Shown: piece after piece, positions 28,869 to 37,820 of the stretch
Position numbering within the stretch: the first letter of the stretch is position 1
Layout: each line of letters opens with the position of its first letter
Assembly: GCA_020725265.1 (NCBI GenBank)
Contig: DYFK01000008.1
Coordinates: 87,846-151,845 of the forward strand
Origin: Hydrogenophilus sp.
GTDB lineage: Bacteria; Pseudomonadota; Gammaproteobacteria; Burkholderiales; Thiobacillaceae
Length of the DNA stretch: 64,000 bases
Reading direction: 5' to 3'
The notes under the pieces: model-generated
What the model saw: the letters and a program-made list of their open reading frames with translations, nothing else
What the model was told of the DNA's origin: nothing
The model's database searches: none
Position numbers and translations under genes: made by a program

Positions 28869-29855
28869 TTATGTAATAGAAGAAAAAGCCGATTCCCTTT
28901 CCCTGGCTTTGGTCAAATCCTTGAGTGCCAGGAATTCCTGGTTGCGCAAAATCATGCGCTTGATGGCGCGTCGAGCGATACGCTCGATGTCCGCCGGGCT
29001 GAGCCCTTTGAATATTTTCAGCAAGGATTGGGAGTCGGTCTCGAACTGGCGCCGCACCCCACGCAGCTTCAATTGCAGTATCTGGGGCAGCAAATCAGTT
29101 CCAGGCACGGGAAATTCGAGGGTGTCGTCGAAACGTCGCCATACGGCACTGTCCAGTATTTGCTCGTGATTGGTGGCAGCGATGAGCAGGCTCTTGCCGC
29201 GATAGCCATCCATCATTTGCAGGACGGCGTTCACCACTCGCCGGAGTTCGCCATGCTCGCTGCTATCCGCGCGCTCCTTGCCCAATGCATCGAATTCGTC
29301 GAATAGGGCCACTACCTCGTTCTGGTCGATGAAGTCGAATACCTTGCGCAGATTGGCGGCGGTCTCGCCCAAATAGGAGGAAACCAGGGCGTCGAGACGG
29401 ACAATTGCGAGAGGCAGATCCAATTCCGAGGCGATCACTTCCGCCGCCATGGTCTTGCCGCACCCAGGGGGGCCGAAAAACAGCACTTTGGATGCCGGCT
29501 GCAAGCCATAGGAACGGAGGACGTCCGCACGCCGGTGCTCTTCAAGCAAATCTTCGATGGCGGACATTCCCGCCTTGGACAAAACAAGCTCTTCAAGGGA
29601 GCGTTGGGATTGCCGGATATCCAATAACGGGAGGCCGCGTTCCTTGTCAGTCGGGACGCTGGACGGAATGCGCAGGAAGGAGGCGGGGGCAGGTTTAGAC
29701 TCGCCATACAGAATCCGCTCCAAATCGTTGGCCAGCAGATGGTGCTGCTTTTGCCGTTCTTCCTCGATGATGGATTTCGATGCCGCTTTGAAGGCGGCGA
29801 GATCACCCCCGGCCCCGGCCTTTATCAATTGCCGCAATACCTTACCGCTCGCCAT
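28869..29855 (-). CDS. AAA ATPase
   Basis: FFGPPGCGKTMAAEVIASEL, VVALFDEFDALGKER, ATNHEQILDSAVWRRFD. Confidence 0.92.
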   Translation of the reverse strand: MASGKVLRQLIKAGAGGDLAAFKAASKSIIEEERQKQHHLLANDLERILYGESKPAPASFLRIPSSVPTDKERGLPLLDIRQSQRSLEELVLSKAGMSAIEDLLEEHRRADVLRSYGLQPASKVLFFGPPGCGKTMAAEVIASELDLPLAIVRLDALVSSYLGETAANLRKVFDFIDQNEVVALFDEFDALGKERADSSEHGELRRVVNAVLQMMDGYRGKSLLIAATNHEQILDSAVWRRFDDTLEFPVPGTDLLPQILQLKLRGVRRQFETDSQSLLKIFKGLSPADIERIARRAIKRMILRNQEFLALKDLTKARERESAFSSIT

Positions 29856-29950
29856 GATGTTCTCCTCGCATTGTCGGCACCCTTATCATCCCCACGAATT
29901 TGCCCGGACGCCGCAGTTTATATGATCCAAATGGTAACCAGCCCTCAGGC

Positions 29951-32932
29951 TCAAGACGCGAGCCTCCAGCGCAGGCAAAACAAATTTTCCGTGACGGTTT
30001 GCTGGCCTAACTTGCGTTCAATCTGCTCGATAAGTTCATCACGCTGCCTGTCCACCTGATCCTGAGCATCGAACAATGCCCGGCGTTTCTGGTTGCGTTG
30101 AGCCTCCAAGACCTTGATCTGCTTCTGACCGGCGAGCTTTTCTTCCAGTGTCAGCGCGGTGGTGGCCGCGCGGCGGGCTTCCTTGATCTGGCGGTCGATC
30201 TCCTTGATTTCCCGCTCCAGACCCACCTTGAGGTCATCCGCCCAGCCGTCGAGCTTGTCGGCTTCGGCCTCGAAAATACGGGCGTTGCGTTCGGAGATGG
30301 TGCGCTGGATGGCGGCCTGGCGGTTCTGGGCATGCCGCCCGATGGATTCGTTGATTTCCGCCTCTACCGCGCATGGTTGGGGGGTGGAGACGCAAGGCAA
30401 TGTCAACAACCGCTGCGCGACCTCCTCCTCCAGCATCTGGCCTTCGTCGGTGATGGCGGAAAAGATCAAGTGGTCTTCCGCCTGGTCAAGTGATTCCACA
30501 CTGAACTGGGTCAGGGCAAGCCAGCCGGATTTGTCGATGAATGGCTCAAGCGTCGTGACCTTGCCATCATGCCGGCCGTAATCGAAGTGGATCTCGGCGG
30601 AGGGCAGGTCGCGGCCCTTCGCCTGGGCGACGATGGCCTCGGCCAGGGGGTGGTTGAGGCGGTATAGATGGGCTTCGCCGGTGCGGCGCGGCAGTTCGTA
30701 CAGGCCCAGGGGGATGGCGTCGGCCTGCTCGGGGAAGGGGTTGGCGGCAAGCCGGAAGGATGCATCGTCCACGAACTCGGCCAGGCCATCCAGTTCGTGC
30801 CGGGTGAGCTGCATGAGCAGGCGTTCATAGCGGTTCAGGTACGCCTTGGAGGTTTCATCGCGCACCTTGAGCTTTTCGCGCACTTCGTCGTCGAAGTTTT
30901 CCAGCAGCTTTTGCCGGGTGCGGGTCATGGACTCGTTGATTTCCAGGCTCAGTTCGAGCTGGAGCTGGTTGAAGGCGGTGGCTATCTCGTCGGGCTTGCG
31001 GCAGGTCTGGTAGATGGCGGCGATGCGTTTCTCGAAATCGACGCCGGATTCGATGGCACCCAGCACTTCGTCGCTGGCTCCGAAGACGCCCTCGAAGAGC
31101 TGGAACTTGTCGCGCAGCAGTTCAAAGACGCGCTGGTCGGCAGCGTTCTTGCGGTTGAGAAAGTTGACCACCACCACGTCATGCTTTTGGCCATAGCGAT
31201 GGCAGCGGCCGATGCGCTGCTCGATACGCTGGGGGTTCCAGGGCAGATCGTAGTTGACCACCAGCGAGCAGAACTGGAGGTTGATGCCTTCGGCACCCGC
31301 CTCGGTGGCAATCATGATGCGGCCCTGCTCGCGGAAGTAGTCCACCAGGGCCGAGCGCATGTCGGCGGTACGCGATCCGGTGACCCGGTCGCTGCCCTGG
31401 TGGCGTTCCATCCACTGGCTGTAGATGAGCTTGGAGCCTTCGTCGGTGTTGGAGCCGTTGAACAGGACGACGCCCTCGGCGAAGGGGCTGTCCGCCAGTA
31501 CGCGCAGCAGGTAGTTCTGGGTGCGGCGGGACTCGGTGAAGATGATGGCCTTCTGCGCCGCGCCGATTTCCTCCGCCTTGGCGAAGGCAATGCGTAACGC
31601 CTTCAACAGGGCCTTGCCCTTGGCGTTGGATTCGATGGAGGCGGCCAGTTGCGCGAATGCGTCGAGGTCGGCGATTTCACGCTCGATGGCCTGGCGGTCG
31701 GCTTCGCTCAGGTATTCGCCGGAATCGTCTTCCGTCCATTCCTCAGCGGTCTCATCCAGGGCTTCGTAGTCCTGGTCCAGCTCATCTTCAAGAGATTCGG
31801 CGGGTTCCTGCTTGCGCAGCTTGGCCTTGAGCCGGTTGGAAATGGAAGTGAGCGCGCCGGCGATGGCAAAGGTGGACGAGGCCAGCAGCTTGCGCAGCAC
31901 CAATGTCATCAGGGAGCGCTGGCTGGCTGGCAGGGCTTGGAGGTTTTCCCGTTGCAGGTACTCGGAAACAAGATGGTAGAGCCGGTCTTCACTTTCTTCC
32001 GGGGTGAACTCCTCCACCAGCGGCAGGCGCTTGGTATAGGGAATGTAGGCGGTGACCTGGCGGCGAAGCGTGCGGTGGCAGACGGGCTTGAGGCGGGCCT
32101 TGAGCGTTTGGAATACCCGTTCCTGCTCCAGGTTGGCGAACTGCTCGCGGAAACTCTTCAGGTCGCCAAAGGTGTGTTCGTCGATGAAGCTCACCAGGCC
32201 GAACAGCTCCAGCAGTGAGTTCTGTAACGGCGTGGCGGTGAGCAACAGCTTGTGTTTGCCGGCGAGCGCCAGCTTGAGCGTGTTGGCAATGACGTTGGAC
32301 GGCTTGTAGACGTTGCGCAGCCGGTGCGCTTCGTCGATGACCACCAGGTCCCAAGGTACGGCATGAACATCGCCGGCCTTGCTCTTGGCGAACTGGTAAG
32401 AGCAAATAACGATCTCGAGCGCCTCGAAGGGGCGGAAATGGCCCTGCCGGATGGCAGCGTTGTAGGACTTGGCTTCGAGGATGCGGCAGGGCAGGAAGAA
32501 TTTCTCGGCCAGTTCCTGATACCACTGCTTGCGCAGGTTGGAGGGCGTAATGATGAGGATGCGTCGTTTGCGCTCCGCCCACTTCTGAGAGAGAACCAGG
32601 CCTGCTTCGATGGTCTTGCCAAGGCCAACTTCGTCGGCCAGCAGGGCACCCTTGGATAGCGGCGACTGAAAGGCGAACAGCGCGGCATCGACCTGATGCG
32701 GGTTGAGGTCCACCTGGGCATCGACCAAAGCGCCAGCAAACTTCTCGACGCTGTCGGGCGGGCAGCGGCGGGTTAGCTCATAGGCGAGATATTTGGTGTG
32801 GTAGCTGGAAATCACTGCCTGATTGTTATTGGGGTTTTTGCGATTGTCCTGCAACGTTCTGGAAAGACAAAGATGGGCTTGATGGATAGCCCTTGCACGC
32901 GAAGGCTGGGCCATGATCGTTACTAGCCGCAC
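29951..32932 (-). CDS. SNF2/DEAD-box family helicase
   Basis: GALLADEVGLGKTIEAGLVL, VIDEAHRLRN, EAGAEGINLQFC, IGRCHRYGQKHDVVVVNFL. Confidence 0.93.
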   Translation of the reverse strand: MRLVTIMAQPSRARAIHQAHLCLSRTLQDNRKNPNNNQAVISSYHTKYLAYELTRRCPPDSVEKFAGALVDAQVDLNPHQVDAALFAFQSPLSKGALLADEVGLGKTIEAGLVLSQKWAERKRRILIITPSNLRKQWYQELAEKFFLPCRILEAKSYNAAIRQGHFRPFEALEIVICSYQFAKSKAGDVHAVPWDLVVIDEAHRLRNVYKPSNVIANTLKLALAGKHKLLLTATPLQNSLLELFGLVSFIDEHTFGDLKSFREQFANLEQERVFQTLKARLKPVCHRTLRRQVTAYIPYTKRLPLVEEFTPEESEDRLYHLVSEYLQRENLQALPASQRSLMTLVLRKLLASSTFAIAGALTSISNRLKAKLRKQEPAESLEDELDQDYEALDETAEEWTEDDSGEYLSEADRQAIEREIADLDAFAQLAASIESNAKGKALLKALRIAFAKAEEIGAAQKAIIFTESRRTQNYLLRVLADSPFAEGVVLFNGSNTDEGSKLIYSQWMERHQGSDRVTGSRTADMRSALVDYFREQGRIMIATEAGAEGINLQFCSLVVNYDLPWNPQRIEQRIGRCHRYGQKHDVVVVNFLNRKNAADQRVFELLRDKFQLFEGVFGASDEVLGAIESGVDFEKRIAAIYQTCRKPDEIATAFNQLQLELSLEINESMTRTRQKLLENFDDEVREKLKVRDETSKAYLNRYERLLMQLTRHELDGLAEFVDDASFRLAANPFPEQADAIPLGLYELPRRTGEAHLYRLNHPLAEAIVAQAKGRDLPSAEIHFDYGRHDGKVTTLEPFIDKSGWLALTQFSVESLDQAEDHLIFSAITDEGQMLEEEVAQRLLTLPCVSTPQPCAVEAEINESIGRHAQNRQAAIQRTISERNARIFEAEADKLDGWADDLKVGLEREIKEIDRQIKEARRAATTALTLEEKLAGQKQIKVLEAQRNQKRRALFDAQDQVDRQRDELIEQIERKLGQQTVTENLFCLRWRLAS

Positions 32933-33133
32933 ACGGCGATTTCCAGGGAATTATTGATGTTCTAAACGCGGGGGCTTGTAACCGCTAATTTTTAGGCGCC
33001 TGTACTGCCGGGAGCCAAGGGCTGCTCAGGCCGACAACCCGCCCCCCGATTCACGCCCCCCCGCCAGACTAGAACACACCAGCCGCAAGAACGTACAACG
33101 CCGGCATCAAGCGACAGTGCTTCACCAAGCCCC

Positions 33134-33805
33134 TCACCCCAACGACTCCGCCACCACCCGCCGCAAGCCAAACAAATCCTGAATCGTTACCGCCCCCCGC
33201 CGGGTACGCACCAGGCCGGTGGCGACGAATTCCCCCAGCAGGCGGGCCACTACTTCCCGGGTGGTGCCCAGGTGCTGGGCCAGTTGCTGCTGGGTCATGC
33301 GCAGCACGCCGTCCGAGGCGGCCTGGATGAGGATGAAGTTGGCCAGCCGCTGCTTGTGGTGGCTGGAGTGGATCAGCTCCAGTTCCGACATGAGACGGAA
33401 GACCAGGGTGGAGAGGGCGTGCACGGTGAGGTTCTGGATGGCGGGTTCCCGCTCGAACAGCTTGCGGTACACCGGACCGGGGATGAGGGCGATGGTGGCG
33501 GGGGTTTCCGCTTGCACCCAGGCGGGGTAGAGCAGGTCGTTGAACAGGCAGTTGAGGGCCAGCACGCAGGTTTCCCCGGGCTCGATGAAGTACAGGGTGG
33601 CTTCGGTGCCGTTGGGGGCCAGGGTGAACACCCGCAGCCGGCCCGCCAGGACCACGTAGGCGCCGGACACGGGCTGGCCCTTGTGCAGGGCCACTTCGGC
33701 CCGGCCGCAGGCCTTGCGCGCCAGGCCCTGGGCCAACAGACGCCGGCCTTCCTCGCTGAGGGCGTGGAAGGGTTCGAAACGCTGGATGTCGGCGAGCGCG
33801 GTCAT
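33134..33805 (-). CDS. Crp/Fnr-family transcriptional regulator
   Basis: cNMP-like N-terminal domain; HTH MTQQQLAQHLGTTREVVARLLGEF. Confidence 0.92.
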   Translation of the reverse strand: MTALADIQRFEPFHALSEEGRRLLAQGLARKACGRAEVALHKGQPVSGAYVVLAGRLRVFTLAPNGTEATLYFIEPGETCVLALNCLFNDLLYPAWVQAETPATIALIPGPVYRKLFEREPAIQNLTVHALSTLVFRLMSELELIHSSHHKQRLANFILIQAASDGVLRMTQQQLAQHLGTTREVVARLLGEFVATGLVRTRRGAVTIQDLFGLRRVVAESLG

Positions 33806-33888
33806 GTCGGGTGTGCCTCGATGCGTGTTGAGTGTTCCCCCTCCCCCTGTCTTTTGGCCCCTCCGGGAGGCGGGGGGAGGGAGCCGGT

Positions 33889-34194
33889 TCAGGCGCGGTG
33901 GCGCTGGAAGAACATGTCTCCCGGCGTGGCCGAGGTGACTTCGGTGATGGCATCGTAGGGCAAACCCACCTTCTGGTGCACCCGGCGCACGGCTTCCGCG
34001 TCGGGGGCCAGGTTGAGGCAGAAGGCGCGGCCGTCGGCGAAGCCCACGTGGGTGCTCAGGGGCACCACGCCTTCTTCCTGGCACGCGGCCTCGTACTGGG
34101 CATAGAAACCCTTGAAATCATCCACTGACAGTTGCTCCGGGAAAGTGCCGGTGGCGCGGTCGTGGGTGTCGATGAAAAAGCGCATCTGTTGCAT
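33889..34194 (-). CDS. DUF4242 protein
   Basis: MQQMRFFIDTHDRATGTFPEQLSVDDFKGFYAQYEAACQEEGVVPLSTHVGFADGRAFCLNLAPDAEAVRRVHQKVGLPYDAITEV. Confidence 0.8.
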   Translation of the reverse strand: MQQMRFFIDTHDRATGTFPEQLSVDDFKGFYAQYEAACQEEGVVPLSTHVGFADGRAFCLNLAPDAEAVRRVHQKVGLPYDAITEVTSATPGDMFFQRHRA

Positions 34195-34264
34195 GGTGTT
34201 CTCCTGGGTTGACGCTGCGGTATTGGCAGCGGTGCCCAGGCTAGCCAGCGCCGGCCCGGCGGTC

Positions 34265-34280
34265 CGTAGCAAAAGCTACA
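34265..34280. promoter_or_regulatory. Palindrome CGTAGC-AAAA-GCTACA, putative Crp/Fnr-family site
   Basis: Perfect GTAGC-N4-GCTAC core, centred about 78 bp upstream of the DUF4242 start. Confidence 0.65.
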
Positions 34281-34301
34281 CAGGGCGGCGCGGCCCCGCC
34301 C

Positions 34302-35075
34302 TCAAGCCGCCGCGCCCATGCCCAGAGCCGACTCCAGCCAGGCCACGTCGAAGTCGAAGGAACCGTCGGGGCGGACGCGGAAGTAGTCCCTTGCCTCGGT
34401 CGGAGCCCGGGCGAAGACGTCCAGGATCGCCCGAGTCCGGAGTTCCGGCGTGCGCATGCGCTCGATCCAGGAGGCGAAACCGGCGGTGAGGGACCAGGCG
34501 TGGGAGGCCGGCGTCTGGAAGCCCGCCTCCTGGAACAGCGTCCGCCATTCGGATACCCGGTAGTCGCGCACGTGCGAGGGGTCGCGCAGGATCTCCACCG
34601 TCTGCAGGAGCGTGTCCAGCAGGGGCGCCTCCGGCGCCACCACGTCGATGAGGATGAGGCGCCCGCCCGGCTTCAGCACCCGGGCGATCTCGGCCAGGGC
34701 GGCCGGCACGTCGGCCCAGTGGTGGGCGGAATAGCGGCTCGCCACCAGATCGAAGCCGGCGTCCGCGAAAGGCAGACGTTCGGCCGGGCCTTGCCGGGTA
34801 CGCAGGCTCAGGCCGCGCCGGGTGGCCTCGGCGGCCACCACGGCCAGCATCTCCGGCGCCAGATCGTAGGCGGTCACGTCGGCGCCGCCCTCGGCCAGGG
34901 CATAGGCGACGTGGCCGGCGCCGCAGCCCAGGTCCAGCGCCACCAGGCCCGGCGCGGCCCGGGCCAGTTCGCCCAGGCGCTCCAGGTCGGCGCCCCGGGC
35001 ATGCACGGGGCTGGCGAGGTAGTCGGCGGCGGCGCCACCGAACTGGCGGGCGACGAGGGCGGGTTGGTCCATCAT
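34302..35075 (-). CDS. Class I SAM-dependent methyltransferase
   Basis: [33 protein letters not shown]. Confidence 0.9.
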   Translation of the reverse strand: MMDQPALVARQFGGAAADYLASPVHARGADLERLGELARAAPGLVALDLGCGAGHVAYALAEGGADVTAYDLAPEMLAVVAAEATRRGLSLRTRQGPAERLPFADAGFDLVASRYSAHHWADVPAALAEIARVLKPGGRLILIDVVAPEAPLLDTLLQTVEILRDPSHVRDYRVSEWRTLFQEAGFQTPASHAWSLTAGFASWIERMRTPELRTRAILDVFARAPTEARDYFRVRPDGSFDFDVAWLESALGMGAAA

Positions 35076-36763
35076 GCCGCCTTGCTTGCCCGGGTTTCGG
35101 CTATGCCGAGCCGGGTCCCGGCGCCGATCAAGGCCTTGATGGACGCGGTCACGATGTTGTCGTCGATGCCGACGCCGTAACGTTCCGTCCGGCCGCCGCC
35201 GTGGGCCACCTCGACGAAGGCGCAGGCGCGGGCATCGCCGCCGTCCACGCTGTCGCTCATGGCGCGTTCCTCGTAGCCGCGCACCTGGAGATCGATGCCG
35301 AGGCCGCGCAGGGCATGCACGGCGGCGTCGATGGGGCCGTTGCCCTCGCCGGCGAGGAGGTGGGTGACGCCGTCCTTCTCCACGCTCAGGCGGATGCCCT
35401 GCTTGCCGTCATGTTCGAACAGGTGGTGCTCCACGTAGCGCATGCCCGCGCCCGATTCGAGATAGGTCCGCGAGAACAAGGCCCAGATGTCGGCCGCGCT
35501 CATCTCGCCGCCGTGGGCATCGGTGTGGCGCTGCACCACGGCGGAGAACTCGATCTGCAAACGGCGCGGCAGGACCACGCCGTATTCGGTTTCGAGGAGA
35601 TAGGCGATGCCGCCCTTGCCGGACTGGCTGTTGACCCGGATCACCGCGCCGTAGCCACGGCCGAGGTCGGCCGGGTCGATGGGCAAATAGGGCACATTCC
35701 ACGGCGCATCCGGCCGCTGGGCGGCGAAGCCTTTCTTGATGGCGTCCTGGTGGGAGCCGGAGAAGGCGGTGAAGACGAGGTCGCCGACATAGGGGTGGCG
35801 CGGATGGATGGGCAAGCGGGTGCAATGCTCGGCGGTGCGGGCCACGGCGTTGATGTCGGAGAAATCAAGCCCCGGATGGATGCCCTGGGTGTAGAGGTTC
35901 AACGCGAGGGTGACGAGATCCACGTTGCCGGTGCGCTCGCCGTTGCCGAACAAACAGCCTTCCACCCGGTCGGCGCCAGCCAGCATGGCCAGCTCGGCGG
36001 CGGCCACCGCCGTGCCCCGATCGTTGTGGGGATGCACGCTGAGGATGACGCTGTCACGGCGGGCGAGGTGACGGTGCATCCACTCGATCTGGTCGGCGTA
36101 GATGTGCGGCGACGACACCTCCACCGTGCTGGGCAGGTTGAGGATCACCTTGTTCGTCGGCGTGGCGCCCCACTCGGCGGTGACGGCATCGCAGACTTCC
36201 CTGGCGAAGTCGAGCTCGGTGGCGGTGAAGGTCTCCGGGCTGTATTCCAGCACCCATTCGGTTTCCGGCTGCTCGGCCGCCAACTCGCGGATCAGGCGCA
36301 CCGAGGCCACGGCCATGTCGATCACCTGGTCCTTGGTCATGCCGAAGACGATGTCGCGGAAGGGCTGCGAGGTGGCGTTGTAGACGTGCACGATGGCCCG
36401 GCGGGCGCCGCGCAAGGATTCCATGGTGCGGCGGATGAGGTGTTCCCGGGCCTGGGTGAGCACCTCGATGGTGACGTCGTCCGGCACGTGGCCGCCCTCG
36501 ATCAACTCGCGCACGAAATCGAAGTCGGTCTGGGAGGCGGACGGGAAGGCCACCTCGATCTCCTTGAAGCCGATGGCGCAAAGGGCGCGGAACATGCGCA
36601 TCTTGCGCTCGCCGTTCATGGGCTCGAACAAGGCCTGGTTGCCGTCGCGCAGGTCGGTGCTCATCCAGATCGGCGGCGCGGTGTGGACCCGGTTCGGCCA
36701 CTGCCGGTCGGCGAGGTTGACGGGCTGGAAGGGGCGGTATTTGCGGGCGGGGTCTTGCATCAT
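35072..36763 (-). CDS. leuA: 2-isopropylmalate synthase
   Basis: [66 protein letters not shown]. Confidence 0.95.
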   Translation of the reverse strand: MMQDPARKYRPFQPVNLADRQWPNRVHTAPPIWMSTDLRDGNQALFEPMNGERKMRMFRALCAIGFKEIEVAFPSASQTDFDFVRELIEGGHVPDDVTIEVLTQAREHLIRRTMESLRGARRAIVHVYNATSQPFRDIVFGMTKDQVIDMAVASVRLIRELAAEQPETEWVLEYSPETFTATELDFAREVCDAVTAEWGATPTNKVILNLPSTVEVSSPHIYADQIEWMHRHLARRDSVILSVHPHNDRGTAVAAAELAMLAGADRVEGCLFGNGERTGNVDLVTLALNLYTQGIHPGLDFSDINAVARTAEHCTRLPIHPRHPYVGDLVFTAFSGSHQDAIKKGFAAQRPDAPWNVPYLPIDPADLGRGYGAVIRVNSQSGKGGIAYLLETEYGVVLPRRLQIEFSAVVQRHTDAHGGEMSAADIWALFSRTYLESGAGMRYVEHHLFEHDGKQGIRLSVEKDGVTHLLAGEGNGPIDAAVHALRGLGIDLQVRGYEERAMSDSVDGGDARACAFVEVAHGGGRTERYGVGIDDNIVTASIKALIGAGTRLGIAETRASKAA

Positions 36764-36925
36764 TTCGGGCCTCCGGGGGACGGCGATTTCGATGGCGAAA
36801 TCTTAGCCGGGGCGGCGAGGCGAATGATTGCAAAAATAGCCAGTATTCCAGCCTGGAAAGCTATTTAATGCCAAATTCAAGTTATGCGTTGGCATATAAT
36901 TTCACGAATTCGGCGGAAACCAATG

Positions 36926-36993
36926 ACGTCGTTCCCGCGCGGGCGGGAACCCAGTCCGCAAAAAACTGGATCCCGCCCGCGCGGGGATGGCGC
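36926..36993. repeat. REP-like double hairpin element
   Basis: GTCGTTCCCGCGCGGGCGGGAACCCAG...CTGGATCCCGCCCGCGCGGGGATGGCG; shares the TTCCCGC/GCGGGAA core with 3340-3365. Confidence 0.7.
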
Positions 36994-37031
36994 CCCCTAC
37001 GGTACCGCACGTTGACTGGAGACCGCCGCCA

Positions 37032-37502
37032 ATGGAACTCGACCGCTACGACCGCCAGATCCTGCGCCTGCTCCAGGACAACGGCCGCCTCACCAACCAG
37101 GAACTGGCCGACCGCATCGGCCTGTCGCCGTCGCCCTGCCTGCGCCGGGTGCGGGCCCTGGAGGAAGCCGGCCTCATCACCGGCTACCGCGCCATGGTGG
37201 ATGCCAAGGCCCTGGGCCTGAGCCTGATGGCGCTGATCCAGATCTCCATGGACCAGCACACGCCGGAACGCTTCGAGGGCTTCGAGAAGGCCGTGCGGGA
37301 CATCCCGGAAATCCTGGAATGTCTGCTCATCACCGGTCAGGCCGCCGACTACCAGCTCAAGGCCGTGGTGCGCGACATGGATGCCTACCAGGACCTGCTG
37401 CTCAATCGCGTCACCCGCATCCCTGGGGTGACCGGGGTGCATTCCAGCTTCGTGCTGCGACGGGTGATGGACCGGACGGCGCTGCCGGTGGGCGACCACT
37501 GA
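37032..37502 (+). CDS. Lrp/AsnC-family regulator
   Basis: MELDRYDRQILRLLQDNGRLTNQELADRIGLSPSPCLRRVRALEEAGLI. Confidence 0.94.
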   Translation: MELDRYDRQILRLLQDNGRLTNQELADRIGLSPSPCLRRVRALEEAGLITGYRAMVDAKALGLSLMALIQISMDQHTPERFEGFEKAVRDIPEILECLLITGQAADYQLKAVVRDMDAYQDLLLNRVTRIPGVTGVHSSFVLRRVMDRTALPVGDH

Positions 37503-37820
37503 TCGCCGGGCTGGCGTCGGGACTCCGGTGGGCTTTCGGATGCCCGGTCACGGTGGTCGCGGGAAGGCGCCGGATCGGCGTGGCCGGAGTCCGCGCCGGG
37601 GAAGCCATCGGCGGCTCGTCGGCGTCCGAATCGCGCGGGTGACCGAACCATGTTTGACCTTCCCGAAACGGGCTACCATGCCGGCCGCGCGGACATCCGC
37701 CAGCGCCGTGGAGGCTACGCCGGATCGAGGTCGGCGAGCGACCGGCTCGATCCCACGGATGGCCGGAATCGGTCCGCGCCGACGTCGCGCGGCTCAAGAA
37801 CAACCGCTGGAGATGCACCG

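Noticed and set aside
19361-33133. Attachment-site direct repeats bounding the defence island
   Set aside because: No convincing matching repeat was seen between the left (19440-19624) and right (32933-33133) flanks
35201-36868. 555-aa plus-strand ORF
   Set aside because: Antisense shadow of leuA
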